From positions 1-43,565 of IMG/VR virus record IMGVR_UViG_3300037193_000189: 43,565 nt of DNA. One strand, 5' to 3'. Origin of the DNA: a virus. A program made the position numbers and the translations under genes. This document shows, piece by piece, positions 15,101 to 21,880 of the stretch (within the stretch, counting starts at the first letter, position 1; the number at the start of each line of letters is the position of its first letter). Under the pieces are notes generated by a model. It searched no databases and had not been told where the DNA came from. It saw only the letters and a list, made by a program, of their open reading frames with translations.

Positions 15101-17009
15101 CAATCTGGGCAGCGTCGGCACGAGCGTCAGCAACGTCCTTCTCGGCATCGCTCAGACCACGTGTAGCGTCTTCTAGGTCACGCTGTGCATCACGGACCGT
15201 TTCTGAGCCTTCAACACCAGCCTCAGCCGCCTTACGCGACTCCTCTTGCAGATCCTTGTATCGGTCTGAAGCCTCATCTAGAGAAAGCTGAGCCTGCCGT
15301 ACCGCGCGGTCCAGGTCATCAATCTCTTCCGCACCAGCACCACCGGCACGTGCCTCAGCTAGCCTCTGCTTTGCTTCCTGAAGTCGGTCAACGGCTTCTT
15401 CTTCAGCAAGCGCAGCACCACGTAGTGAGAAGTCTAGTTGCTGTAGCTCTTCCCGCGCATCCTGGTAGGCACGAGTCAAAGCCTCCTGAGCATCACGCGC
15501 GGTCTGCTGAGCACGCTGAAGGCTGTACTGAGCGCTCTCTACCCGGTCTAGAGCCTGCTCCTGGTTACGCGCGCTCTGGGCTACTGCGTCGGCAACTCGC
15601 TCTTGTGCATCCTCAATCTGCTGTGCTACGCGGATGCGGGTATCGGCTAGGTTCTCTTCAGCGTCGGCTAGTGCCCGCTGTGCTGCCTTCTGTGCCCGTG
15701 CTGCTGCCTCAATGGCGTCCTGTAGCGCTTCCTGCGCATCAGCAATACGCTCTGCTGCGTTTACCCGTGCATCGGCTACGGCACGCTCAGCGGCTGCTAC
15801 AGCCCTTGCATTCTGCTGTGCTGAACGAGCGGCAGCCTCTACCGCGTCGGCTACTTGCTGCTGTGCTGAGGCAATCCGTTCTGCGGCTGCCTGCTGTGCA
15901 TCGGCGAGAGCCTGACGCGCGTCCGCTACTTGCTGCGCACCCGCAACCTGTGTACGGTCAGCCGTACGCACTGCATCAGCAAGACGATTCTGAGCGGCTT
16001 CCACAGCCTTTGCCGCCGCGTTACGGGTACCAGCCGCTGCCTGTGATGCCGTTGCCGCCGCTGTCTCTTGCGCGCTGAGTGCCTTAAATGCATCCCCGAT
16101 ACCGCTAAAGCCCATGATTGCGGTACCGATACCGGCCGTAATGCCGCCAAGCGCGGCTGGAATCAGGGCCAGCGAACCAGCGGCGGCAACGGCTGCTGCT
16201 CCTAGTGACGCAAGTGCTGGTGTCAGAGCAACGATAGCGGTTGCAATAGCCGCGATGCGACCGGTAGAACCACTCATCGTACTGTTCAGACTTGACAGAC
16301 CAGAGTTTGCGCGGCTAGTATCTAGGTTGACAGAAGGGTTAGCCCTCATACTGTCTAGCGCGTGCAGTTCAGCGATGAGCATGGCAATTTCTGCCATCAC
16401 AGCGCCGGTATCGATGTCGACAATAGGCTCTACATGCATGGAATCCAGGTCATGCAAATCCATCTGTAGAGCGTCGACTTCAGCTCTGGCTGTACTTGTG
16501 TCTACATCCACGTCAATGCGGAGCGGAGACATGCTTTCTAGGTTGCGTAGAGCACTAACCAGCGCCCCTACATCCGCCATAGCGGACCCTGTGTCTACGT
16601 CCACCTCAACGCGGGTGCCTGAAAGCCCTCTCAATGCGCTCTCTACACGGTCGATATCACCGAGAGCACGAGTAACATCAGCATCCACTTCTACGGTGGT
16701 GCCGGAAAGACCGGTCAGAGCAGTCTTGACCCGGTTGACATCAGACAGAGCGCGAGTAACGTCAGCCTCTACCTGAACCTTGATTTTCTCGCTACCCAGA
16801 TCACGGAGAGACTTCTTCAAACCATCCGTGGCAGCGCGTGTAGACTTCTCAAATTCCTTGCGGAAGGAGTCTCCAAGCTCCTTACCAAGCCTGCTACCAG
16901 CATCCGAACCCTGCCCACGAATGGCATTGTTCAGACCGTCGCGAATTTCCGGAGCGAGGGACCGGGTGATTGAGTGGATCTCTACGTGAGCAGAGCCGAT
17001 AATTGCCAC
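9180..17009 (-). CDS. Tape measure protein with NlpC/P60 and SLT domains
   Basis: The 2609-residue product is by far the largest in the window and sits right after the chaperones, the tape-measure position. GTG 17009 has a full AGGAGGTGA binding site. In order it shows: tandem V-x-V-D-x-D repeats (about 75-235); a hydrophobic stretch (about 250-300); a very long Ala/Gln/Asp-rich coiled coil (about 330-790); hydrophobic segments (about 1040-1165); and a Trp-rich tandem repeat array (about 1490-1735). Two wall-hydrolase domains follow. One is NlpC/P60-like, with Cys1940 in YDCSGF and His1990 in GHMAG. The other is SLT-like, with Glu2153 in QKESSW followed by SARGLFQ. At about 1.5 A per residue, as is usual for tape measures, the tail would be near 390 nm. 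The hydrolases should help the tip cross peptidoglycan during entry. Confidence 0.93.
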   Translation of the reverse strand: MAIIGSAHVEIHSITRSLAPEIRDGLNNAIRGQGSDAGSRLGKELGDSFRKEFEKSTRAATDGLKKSLRDLGSEKIKVQVEADVTRALSDVNRVKTALTGLSGTTVEVDADVTRALGDIDRVESALRGLSGTRVEVDVDTGSAMADVGALVSALRNLESMSPLRIDVDVDTSTARAEVDALQMDLHDLDSMHVEPIVDIDTGAVMAEIAMLIAELHALDSMRANPSVNLDTSRANSGLSSLNSTMSGSTGRIAAIATAIVALTPALASLGAAAVAAAGSLALIPAALGGITAGIGTAIMGFSGIGDAFKALSAQETAAATASQAAAGTRNAAAKAVEAAQNRLADAVRTADRTQVAGAQQVADARQALADAQQAAAERIASAQQQVADAVEAAARSAQQNARAVAAAERAVADARVNAAERIADAQEALQDAIEAAARAQKAAQRALADAEENLADTRIRVAQQIEDAQERVADAVAQSARNQEQALDRVESAQYSLQRAQQTARDAQEALTRAYQDAREELQQLDFSLRGAALAEEEAVDRLQEAKQRLAEARAGGAGAEEIDDLDRAVRQAQLSLDEASDRYKDLQEESRKAAEAGVEGSETVRDAQRDLEDATRGLSDAEKDVADARADAAQIAADSADRIADAQEDLTRAQTDGARAIRDAERDAADARENAAQVAADSAERIADAQENVSRAQRQAARDVQDAEQRLADARAQQAQDAADNAKNIQRAEENLAKARAQGARDVQDAQENLARAIASANQQNEDAARAVAEAQKALADASIEASGAASAASIKAALAMAALSPAARDLVTTIRGLKPAWDDLRLDVQERMFTGIAQRIGELAGNYIPMLKTSLGTIADGYNLAMKGALDYLNTAQGQETVRQGLNNTATAIHTASQALVPLTQAFMDLFAVGSQFMPGLAQSFLDLSNRFAAWVSQAKDSGELFTIIQNGLNVVKQLGQLVGNLAGIFNTVFQAGVAAGSNLLGTLVRVTGEINAFLNTPVGNAGLVAIFQGINDAIAGLTPGLLAIGTALAQAFIALQPAIRPVADAISAVVIAIAPLIPDLAALAATILPPLAAVLSTIAPYLGPIAAGFAAIYAQAKLMSVATSVISALGPAFTVLRAAWLAFQMSFVAGPGIFAALGAAISALPITWIIAGIAALVAGVIYAYNHFEGFRAIVDGAFSGITNIVGTVVDWFTNTFVPGIGNAITTVIDFFRNLPENAVTFISELPNRIAYALGALVGTLVRFAIEGATAFADAIVNGFNATVEFFRNLPANIGNFLVNLGASLLTLGTNAMNSLRDGFISGATAVWDFFTNLPTTIANLFTSAPGALMQIGIDIITGLISGLQSAGGAVWGWFTGLIDSFLQGFKDALGISSPSTLFAQFGTWIIEGLINGLNAMISGVVSVVTGVGQAILNAFNSFIGFIGTLWDNFWVGLNSVTFGLFDPIRVIIETVILAIQLAFQGFIALITGDWDGFWAYISAAANVALNLLSSLWNSVWTGIQTIATTVWTAISDFFNTWLTGLQTTWSAVWTVVSTLFSTIWTALQTAAITIWTAIQTFFTTWLTGIQTLWSTIWTAVSTFFTSIWTAIQTAATTIWNAIHAFFTGGLTSFSDFWNTIWTAIQEMFASIWEAIRVLGETVWNAIYTFFEAGLNNFRTTWDTIWNAIKTAWETIWNSIKGIGETVWNAIKLFFQAGLADFQTRWDGFWNGISTGFQRIWDGIKGIAERSWQMINDMFRTGVNFIIDGINWPIEKVNGALGISIPTIPRLASGGDAADDLAGKVNGIGGRTADRVPALLSYDEHVWSAREVAGAGGHQGVRKLREMARHGQLPGFATGGFVERNEIPVFKPGAFIVDDKVADIAGNFLAALNSGQAEALQATGGRYAQGPTKHATGGNVELPGFAAGGALVNAMNFARSQNGKPYIWGGVGPAGYDCSGFQSAITNVLRGQPPHRRLGATSSFPWGGFAPGLNSAYAVGSYNGNPGHMAGTLGGTNVEAGGSPSRTKFGAGASGADAARFTKKYHLPEVGGVFASGGAGGFFDPGALFDSIAAMLGLPETSRNFVRSIMPDDPNWMEPMGVNFHDKGWAGMRDAAIKLLTSISTLGGLIGGGNPAVTTGPVQDQVKAVAAQFGWGEGAEWAALSALIQKESSWNPNAANPSSSARGLFQKMTSLHGPVEGSAGAQAQWGLNYIKNRYGSPSAAWAHHQRVGSYDTGGWLQPGITQAINGTGKPEAIIADPMTTFERSFRSVFKWLAPQLGEHIKDSWRNASDWIRDLIDRIMPREKPATETPDTPPIVLPPTPPVEVPPIVVPEIPTGELGISFQDALAKFSPELATAIQDKAGLQIKEFATQIMGSSAQMEAISGAMGVPLAELQDVLLDLINSVAPAAGPGTSTPQNPVPAPVVDGISNALSAALEHFLRTGRDIDPTKYNNGKEKMDSDDQIRALAKRAGMSEEEFRRANPHIDDDIDPIRKLEKELSSNLDKLSPRLEDTFLRAFPDIEKALKSSAPDIRDVMFNRSGDIEEFLRSQSASDAEALLKALGAGQSAVGAASSGGNTLTVAQGAVQVNINGNADSVTIEQLNQTLTDTLTAWSEEINRQYEGRV
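11800..12530 (-). repeat. Trp-rich tandem repeats inside the tape measure
   Basis: The encoded protein (about residues 1490-1735) repeats a unit built on W-x2-(I/V)-W-x-A-(I/L) and FF-x2-(W/G)L, roughly every 20-40 residues. Trp falls at helix-like spacing. The DNA shows matching recurrent ATTCCAGA and GTCCAGAT words. Trp-bearing 11- and 13-residue periodicity is known in tape measures that contact the tail tube. This array is unusually dense. Confidence 0.7.
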
Positions 17010-17026
17010 CCGGTCACCTCCTCCGT

Positions 17027-17709
17027 CTAACCATTAACTGGTGGTGTATCTGGAAGACCCGGATTTTGCGGATCGTCCCTGAGAGAAGAATCCATTTTCT
17101 TCAAAGCTTCTAGCTTCTTCTCCCCATGTTCATTTAGTGCTAGCTCAATAAAGGCGCCGTACGTCAAATCCGTCAGGAGACCGGGGTCAACTCTGCGGTA
17201 GTCCCAGCCTGACCGCGCCGCGAACGCCGCGACGTACGGTTCGTGCTGGATGCGCCACGCTGAGAGCCGCTTGACGGTTGTGTAGGGTTTCCCCGTGTGT
17301 ACTGCTCCACAAGCCATCCGACTAGCTCAGCAAGCTCTTCAATCTTGATCGGGACATCCGGATCATCCAGAACCTCGTAGAGACGGCCGAGAGATGAAGT
17401 CGGGTCAACGCCAGGCTCAATACCCTCTGCCTCAGCGCGGTCTAGCTCTGCGTCCCGGTGGAATCGCTTACCAGTGAATGCCTCTGGCTCTTCACCATCA
17501 TTTGACTTGACACAAACGTCAAAGACCTGTAGGATTCCCTCAGACTGCTTGGAAACGTCGCGGCTGTCCACCTTTCCGACTAGCTCTAGAAGAAGCCGAC
17601 CATTCACAGCGGGACGGCAGTTAAGTTCTTTAGCTGGGCCGAGATCGAATGTAATTGCCTCAGGCTCTGGTGCGTCAGTAGCAATCTGACCGAAACTACG
17701 ATGTGCCAT
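17027..17709 (-). CDS. Tail assembly chaperone, -1 frameshift fusion
   Basis: The second frame (17027 to about 17317) has no good start. It continues the first chaperone if ribosomes slip -1 on GGGAAAC at 17293-17287 of the minus strand. In the zero frame this reads CGG GGA AAC; after slipping, base 17287 is read twice and translation goes on as CCC TAC ACA. The fusion is 141 codons of the first frame plus 86 of the second, 227 residues in all. The extension contains WDYRRVDPG and YGAFIELAL, a helical domain like lambda gpT. It ends 17 bases before the tape-measure start. The ratio of short to fused product matters for tail assembly in lambda-like phages. Confidence 0.88.
17173..17709 (-). 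CDS. Tail assembly chaperone, zero-frame product
   Basis: The 178-residue protein (lambda gpG-type) starts at ATG 17709, with GGAG upstream. The body is acidic and helical, with the segment DDPDVPIKIEELAELVGWLVEQY at about 113-135 split over two helices. Its end is a short basic, Arg/Ser/Thr-rich tail created by reading past the frameshift site. Such chaperones bind the tape measure and tail tube proteins during tail assembly and are absent from the virion. It precedes the tape-measure gene and overlaps the second chaperone frame, the standard arrangement in siphoviruses. I have no sequence motif beyond this context, but the context and slippery site are strong. Confidence 0.85.
   Translation of the reverse strand: MAHRSFGQIATDAPEPEAITFDLGPAKELNCRPAVNGRLLLELVGKVDSRDVSKQSEGILQVFDVCVKSNDGEEPEAFTGKRFHRDAELDRAEAEGIEPGVDPTSSLGRLYEVLDDPDVPIKIEELAELVGWLVEQYTRGNPTQPSSGSQRGASSTNRTSRRSRRGQAGTTAELTPVS
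17287..17293 (-). other. GGGAAAC slippery heptamer (-1 programmed frameshift)
   Basis: On the minus strand the heptamer is G GGA AAC in the zero frame of the upstream chaperone ORF, exactly the X XXY YYZ form required for tandem -1 slippage (to GGG AAA). It lies inside the overlap of the two chaperone frames. I did not identify a downstream pseudoknot by eye. Confidence 0.88.
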
Positions 17710-17800
17710 GTGTTACTGCTCTCCGTTTCTAGCTCAGGAAGATTCCTGCTCACACCAATAATACAGCATCTGTAATACTGGCAATCCTGTGGTTGACAAG
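17710..17800 (-). promoter_or_regulatory. Gap before chaperones with inverted repeats, possible promoter
   Basis: These 91 bases lie between the neck gene and the chaperone gene. On the minus strand they hold TTGTCA and, 16 bases on, TATTAC. They also hold an imperfect palindrome around 17760-17782 and a short perfect one (CAGGAA/TTCCTG, 17736-17749). A GGAG site lies upstream of ATG 17709. The hexamers are suboptimal, so a promoter for the chaperone and tape-measure genes is only a possibility; the repeats may instead fold in the 5' leader. Confidence 0.25.
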
Positions 17801-18199
17801 TCATTCCACCGCAATGTGGAGGTTGTCTGTAAGGTAACGGTTCGGACGAGTACCAGGGTGGTTTACGCTACGAGCAAATACCACTTCACCGCGCCTATTC
17901 GTGAAGCGCAGTACCTTTGCATTCCGTGCCCTGATGACATGTGGTCGGCTACCGTCATGGTGGATCCGTGCATACGAGACGTTAGAGCCTACCTGTACTG
18001 CGAGATCCCCACCCTTGCCGGTAATCCAGTCTCGGTGCATACTGGCACGCAGATTCCCGGTACGATGTCTCGCCTGTCGCCTTGCCGCGTTGAGAAGACG
18101 TCCAGCCCTGCGCCACAAGTCCTTACCAACCAGGCCATCCCGAGACTTAAACTCCTTGTCCCAGCCTGGTTGTAGCGGAACCTCAATGCGGTCAGCCAC
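17801..18199 (-). CDS. Neck / HK97-gp10-like head-tail protein
   Basis: The 132-residue basic product contains ARRQARHRTGNLRASMH (about 39-55), then a beta-rich part with SYARIHHDGSRPHVI and a C-terminal NHPGTRPNRYL segment. This layout matches HK97 gp10-like or minor-capsid/neck proteins, where 'R(T)GxLRxS', 'YA..vH.G' and 'hPGt.p..yl' recur. The role would be completion of the neck between head and tail. The start is GTG 18199, overlapping the upstream TAG by one base. Order here is terminator candidate, this gene, then chaperones. The family call is good; its exact place in the virion is inferred. Confidence 0.8.
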   Translation of the reverse strand: MADRIEVPLQPGWDKEFKSRDGLVGKDLWRRAGRLLNAARRQARHRTGNLRASMHRDWITGKGGDLAVQVGSNVSYARIHHDGSRPHVIRARNAKVLRFTNRRGEVVFARSVNHPGTRPNRYLTDNLHIAVE

Positions 18200-18699
18200 T
18201 AGACAACCTGCATCTCTACCGTCATACCGATACCGTGCATCTCTCCCTGAGGCTCCAAGACACCTACGTTAGCGATGACTCCAGTTCCGTAAGTCTGGTC
18301 AGAAGCAAAAGCCGCTTCCAGCAAGAGCCATCCGTCATGCATGATGATTTCGGAAGCCTCAGAGATAACCTGAGCGCTGGGAGCATTTCCGCTAGAGGTC
18401 AGGGCAGGGATGTGACGCCACAATTGGACGTCAAAAGTCATGGACCGTGGAGCGTTGTTCCGATTTGAGTAGGGGGTGTTCAGCTCATTTCCGGGAAGTC
18501 CGGTGTAGGTTCCACCAAACATCACAGCAAGAAGTGGCTCATCTACTGCGACACTGCCGATAGCGACGAATTGTCGGGTAGGAAGCTCAACTCCTGCTGC
18601 CTGGTAAGTAGCAACAACGGTATTGAGCAGATGCCAAGCCGCACTAGGAATAGGCTTGTCGTGTCCCCTGGGGTATTGGACTTCTCCACCTGGATACAT
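18199..18699 (-). CDS. Putative tail terminator
   Basis: The 166-residue protein has a helical start (AAWHLLNTVVATYQAAGVELP) and then beta strands around VAIGSVAVDEPLLAVMF and RSMTFDVQLWRHIPAL. This resembles tail terminator proteins of actinophages, which cap the tail tube at the head-proximal end. ATG 18699 has AGAGGA upstream. It is the first gene after a 15-bp hairpin and overlaps the neck gene by one base. It could alternatively be another head-tail completion protein; position and strand pattern favour the terminator. Confidence 0.6.
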   Translation of the reverse strand: MYPGGEVQYPRGHDKPIPSAAWHLLNTVVATYQAAGVELPTRQFVAIGSVAVDEPLLAVMFGGTYTGLPGNELNTPYSNRNNAPRSMTFDVQLWRHIPALTSSGNAPSAQVISEASEIIMHDGWLLLEAAFASDQTYGTGVIANVGVLEPQGEMHGIGMTVEMQVV

Positions 18700-18716
18700 A
18701 AATCCTCTTCACATAG

Positions 18717-18758
18717 TCAAAGGTGCGTGACCCCATAATAGCAGTCACGCACCTTTGA
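18717..18758 (-). terminator. 15-bp perfect hairpin inside the late operon
   Basis: The arms 18717-18731 and 18744-18758 are exact inverted repeats of 15 bases around a 12-base A+T-rich loop. The hairpin follows the stop of the 219-residue gene and ends about 17 bases before the next start, so it leaves no room for a new promoter. There is no long U-run after it on the minus strand. It may be a terminator or attenuator, or an RNA-processing site that sets head versus tail expression. Confidence 0.6.
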
Positions 18759-18769
18759 ACTACGTTAAC

Positions 18770-19429
18770 TTACTTGCTGTCCTCATCCTTGTTAACAACT
18801 GCCTCAAGGCGAGAGATCAGGGAGCTACGTGGGTTCTCAGAAGCCTTCTCAGCCTCTAGAGCCTCACGCGCCTTGTCCTTGTCGTCACCAACCTCTGCGA
18901 GCACCTGAGCAGAAGTCTTCCGCTTTGGTGCTGACTCCTCTACAGAAGCGCTGGGAGTCGTGACAGCGGCAGCACCTGAACCAGCCTCAGCGCTGTGGGA
19001 GTTGACTAGACCCTCACGTGCTGCGATGCGCTCGTTACGGCCTGGCTCCTCGTGCTGGGTGTTAACCGGCTGCTCATCCCGCTGGTATGCAGTGGTTGCG
19101 TTGTCTGTGGTCTCTAGACGCACACCCTCTGCGTTGCGGTGTCGTCGGTAGGTGTCCGAACCAGGAGCGCCGTACGGCTCTGCTGGTGGAGGAGTGTTGT
19201 CCAGGTGGTAGGTAACCTCTCGTACACGAGATCCACCGTCACCATGGGGAAGAACCTTGTAGTCACGTCGCTCGGACTCAACTAGCTCTAGCCGGTCGGC
19301 AACACCGTTGCCTGAGCGAGCGTCAACGTCAACGCGCTCATCGTAAATACCAAGCTGCTGACGTGCCGGAAGCGGAACGTACTCAAGGCTCTCTGAAGTT
19401 GATTCGTTCATGCGTAGAACGCGGGTCAT
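18770..19429 (-). CDS. Connector-region protein with PRSSL C-terminal motif
   Basis: The 219-residue product is hydrophilic and looks largely disordered (many Arg, Glu, Asn, Pro). It begins with an ATGA overlap to the head-tail connector gene. The C terminus holds VGDDKDKAREALEAEK, then NPRSSLISRLEAVVNKDE, which is closely similar to the end of the 88-residue protein at 20027-20293. No enzymatic motif is seen. It lies in the head-tail joining block, so it may be an assembly factor or minor virion protein. A 15-bp hairpin follows immediately. Confidence 0.75.
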   Translation of the reverse strand: MTRVLRMNESTSESLEYVPLPARQQLGIYDERVDVDARSGNGVADRLELVESERRDYKVLPHGDGGSRVREVTYHLDNTPPPAEPYGAPGSDTYRRHRNAEGVRLETTDNATTAYQRDEQPVNTQHEEPGRNERIAAREGLVNSHSAEAGSGAAAVTTPSASVEESAPKRKTSAQVLAEVGDDKDKAREALEAEKASENPRSSLISRLEAVVNKDEDSK

Positions 19430-20064
19430 GTCGTTACCACCTTAGGTTGGAACCGCGCACCTGTGGGATTTGTTGCGCGCAAAAAGAGGTCTACGGCATA
19501 GACCCCAGTCATGTTGTTTTGCATCAAAGACGTTGGGTCCGCATATGTGAACGTGACACCTTGCCTAGTGACTGATGTTACTCTAGCAGACTGCCTAAAG
19601 TCACCAGCCCCTAGTGCCTCATAACGGGAATCACTTCTAAGCATTTCAGCCGCCAAAGCAGCGGCTGCATCTCGTGCCATCTGAGGCGGATTCTGGCCTA
19701 CTTCTAGGGTTAGTTCTGCGTACTTGCCCGCTAGATAGCGGGGGAATGCAATGTAGGTACCGGCTGGTGAAAGTGATACCTGAGTGACAACACCGTCAAC
19801 CGTCGCGGATACGAGATTACGTACCGGGCGCCAAACGCTCAGCTTCACGTATCCGCGACGGTCGATCTGGTGTCGTGAGACTACGGTTACTTCACCGCTG
19901 TACCTACGGCCGGACAGCACGTAGAGAAGAGAAGTGGCGTGGTCTGCATACTCTTGCAGTAGCTCCACCGATGGATTGCCCTGAACCAGAGCATCCACTT
20001 CATCCGGTGTGCACCACGCCTGCAACTCAAGCCTCTCCGCTACCGATACCGGCACCTGTTTCAT
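19426..20064 (-). CDS. Head-to-tail connector (adaptor)
   Basis: The protein starts with AWCTPDEVDAL and a helix, YADHATSLLYVLSGRRY. A beta-barrel-like middle follows (PVRNLVSATVDG, YIAFPRYLAGKYAELTLEVG), then a helix with MARDAAAALAAEMLRSD and a C-terminal tail (GVYAVDLFLRATNP). This plan matches gp6/gp15-like adaptors that dock below the portal. ATG 20064 overlaps the upstream gene by 38 bases and lacks a clear binding site. A TTG at 20025 has GGAGAGG upstream, lies just after the upstream stop and would give the more usual short N terminus, so the start is uncertain. The next gene overlaps as ATGA. Confidence 0.8.
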   Translation of the reverse strand: MKQVPVSVAERLELQAWCTPDEVDALVQGNPSVELLQEYADHATSLLYVLSGRRYSGEVTVVSRHQIDRRGYVKLSVWRPVRNLVSATVDGVVTQVSLSPAGTYIAFPRYLAGKYAELTLEVGQNPPQMARDAAAALAAEMLRSDSRYEALGAGDFRQSARVTSVTRQGVTFTYADPTSLMQNNMTGVYAVDLFLRATNPTGARFQPKVVTT

Positions 20065-20293
20065 CGTTTGCTAGCCGCTCTAGGGAGGTAACAAGTGAGC
20101 TACGAGGCTCCTTGCGCTTACGCTCTTCATCTAGAGCAGCCTGGGCACGGACCTTATCGCCCGATACCCAGTCTTCAGTTTCGGCCACGGTCATGTTCTC
20201 GGGTACGTCGTACTGTACCTCAAGAACCTCTAGTGGCTCATTCTTGTCCCGCTTCAGTGCGTCGGGACGCTTACCCTTGCTCCGTGCTGCCAT
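20027..20293 (-). CDS. Small charged protein with PRSSL C-terminal motif, 88 aa
   Basis: The product is very basic at the start (ARSKGKRPDALKRDK), then acidic. It ends with SGDKVRAQAALDEERK and EPRSSLVTSLERLANDE. The last ~35 residues closely resemble the C terminus of the 219-residue protein at 18770-19429. ATG 20293 is preceded by GGAG. It lies between the probable tail-tube gene and the connector. Function is unknown. The shared motif suggests that the two proteins contact a common partner, perhaps in the neck or during assembly. Confidence 0.75.
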   Translation of the reverse strand: MAARSKGKRPDALKRDKNEPLEVLEVQYDVPENMTVAETEDWVSGDKVRAQAALDEERKRKEPRSSLVTSLERLANDETGAGIGSGEA

Positions 20294-20304
20294 ACCCTAA
20301 CTCC

Positions 20305-20997
20305 TTACGGTGTTACGACCGGAGGAAGTGGCTCATAGCCGTTGACGTTCAGCGGAACACCAGCGGCAGGAACACGCGCGTACTGGTACGGACGGTCTGT
20401 GTCCCAGTCCCAACCTGCGATACCGGAACCAGCGAACGACGGGTTGTCGTTACCCCAACCAGTTGCGTTCCACGCTAGAACATCATTCTCAAGCGTAGAG
20501 TCATCTGAAGGGTGTAGGAAGAGACGTGGGAAGATCCAGTGGTAGAACGGGTATTCTACGGCCTGGCGACCACCGTCGATAGCGTAAGACCAAACCTCAA
20601 GGGCCACACCGTTTGGCTGGTCAATCTCACCAGGTGCGGTAGGAGCCCAACCAACGGCACGCTCGCTCTCGTCACGGAGGATGGTTCCACCCATGGCAAT
20701 TTCGTTGAACTCAGGGTCCGGACCAGCGATCTGAATAGAGCACTCAATACGCTGGAAGACGTCTGAAGTCTGGTAGGTAACGGCAAAGTTACCGTTGGCT
20801 AGCTGCTGCTGAATGGTGTTCGCACCGTCGTAAACCGGTGTGAAGGTAACTGTCACAAACCGGTTCATGGTGTAAACGTTGGTTGCTGGGTCTTCAGCAG
20901 TGTCGCGAACAGCCGTACCGTCTAGGTTTAGCCGTGTAACACGAAGCGCCACACCCTGTACGGATGAGGTCTTCGCTAGGGGAGTGGGTGTAGTCAC
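20305..20997 (-). CDS. Probable major tail (tube) protein
   Basis: The 230-residue protein begins SSVQGVALRVTRLNLDGTAV, followed by FVTVTFTPVYDGANTI and CSIQIAGPDPEFNEIAMGG. It then has PNGVALEVWSYAIDGGR and FYHWIFPRLFLHPS, with LENDVLAWNATGWGNDN further on. This succession matches the tail-tube proteins I know from actinobacterial phages and prophages. GTG 20997 has AGGAG upstream. Its location right behind the capsid genes, before the connectors, is unusual for a tube gene, which more often follows the tail terminator. No other tube candidate exists between the terminator and chaperones, which supports the call. Confidence 0.6.
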   Translation of the reverse strand: MTTPTPLAKTSSVQGVALRVTRLNLDGTAVRDTAEDPATNVYTMNRFVTVTFTPVYDGANTIQQQLANGNFAVTYQTSDVFQRIECSIQIAGPDPEFNEIAMGGTILRDESERAVGWAPTAPGEIDQPNGVALEVWSYAIDGGRQAVEYPFYHWIFPRLFLHPSDDSTLENDVLAWNATGWGNDNPSFAGSGIAGWDWDTDRPYQYARVPAAGVPLNVNGYEPLPPVVTP

Positions 20998-21012
20998 TTT
21001 GTGATCTCCTGT

Positions 21013-21834
21013 TTATAGGGTTACTTCACACGCGAAAACAGGACCCGCAAAATCAACGGCTCCAAGACGCTGCGCGTAATACACGATTTCATTCTTGCGG
21101 GTGTCAAATGCTTCACCCAACGTACCCGGAAGTACATCAATGTCTGTGAGACGTACGTTGACAATCTCTGTTGCGTACATCCAGTTCGTACCGGTACCAT
21201 CCGGACCAGTGCCCGGGTAACCAGCACCCGGTACAACTACAAACCCGTGATCCTCGTAGGTCTGCTCATTGCGCCAACCATCAGGAAGCATTACCGCAAG
21301 TGCCTTAGGAGCGTGAATCATGCAGTCTCCCATGCCGTACTCTGCCATTGCTCCTACCAGCGCGCTAACCGCATTCTGTGCACCGACGATGGGAGTACCA
21401 CCGCTGATGTCGATAGCGTCGGGGCTGGCAAGGCGACGGTTGGGCAGATTATCTGCTTCCGCCACCTCACCAGTCCACAACTCGCGCTCAAGTAGCTTTG
21501 ACGTGTAGGCTTCAAGCAACCTGCGTGCCTGCTCATCACCGTTGTCTGCGAATCGGAAAGACGAATAACGCTTTTCGATCTCCAGCATCCACGGAATGGT
21601 TTCAATGGATGTCGGAACATTACCCGTTCCCATGTTCGTACCGCGCGTTGCGGTAAGAGGAGAGCGGTTAACGGCAGTGGTTACCGGAATGGAGGGAATG
21701 TAGGTGTACCCTGCAACCCATCGGTCATCAGTGATGACCGGAGTCCGAGCAAGGTTGGTGAGTCCGTTTGCAGGCGGTGCCGGTGGAGTAGGCTCCACTT
21801 CTGCTAGGGGTGCAACCCTAACCGGTGCTGTCAT
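21013..21834 (-). CDS. Second capsid-like protein (possible pentamer subunit)
   Basis: The 273-residue protein has RFADNGDEQARRLLEAYTSKL, then LERELWTGEVAEADNLPNR. This spine-helix plus WTGE pattern is typical of actinophage HK97-fold capsid proteins. DCMIHAPKALAVML and FVVVPGAGYPG further on match the same fold's P/A-domain strands. It follows the main capsid gene after 46 bases and has no fused scaffold. Two capsid genes in tandem recall phages with separate hexamer and pentamer subunits. It might instead be a vertex or decoration protein. The ATG has GGGAGG upstream. Confidence 0.65.
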   Translation of the reverse strand: MTAPVRVAPLAEVEPTPPAPPANGLTNLARTPVITDDRWVAGYTYIPSIPVTTAVNRSPLTATRGTNMGTGNVPTSIETIPWMLEIEKRYSSFRFADNGDEQARRLLEAYTSKLLERELWTGEVAEADNLPNRRLASPDAIDISGGTPIVGAQNAVSALVGAMAEYGMGDCMIHAPKALAVMLPDGWRNEQTYEDHGFVVVPGAGYPGTGPDGTGTNWMYATEIVNVRLTDIDVLPGTLGEAFDTRKNEIVYYAQRLGAVDFAGPVFACEVTL

Positions 21835-21880
21835 TCGAACTCACCTCCCTTGCTCGGATCCGATGCGTACTTAGTCACTG

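Noticed and set aside
15185-16078. 297-codon open frame on the plus strand inside the tape measure
   Set aside because: It is antisense to the Ala/Gln coiled coil. Its His/Leu/Pro/Arg-rich product is what the reverse of that biased sequence gives, with no start signal or motif.
17793-17798. TTGACA on the plus strand near 17.8 kb
   Set aside because: No -10 follows at a proper distance and there is no plus-strand gene downstream.
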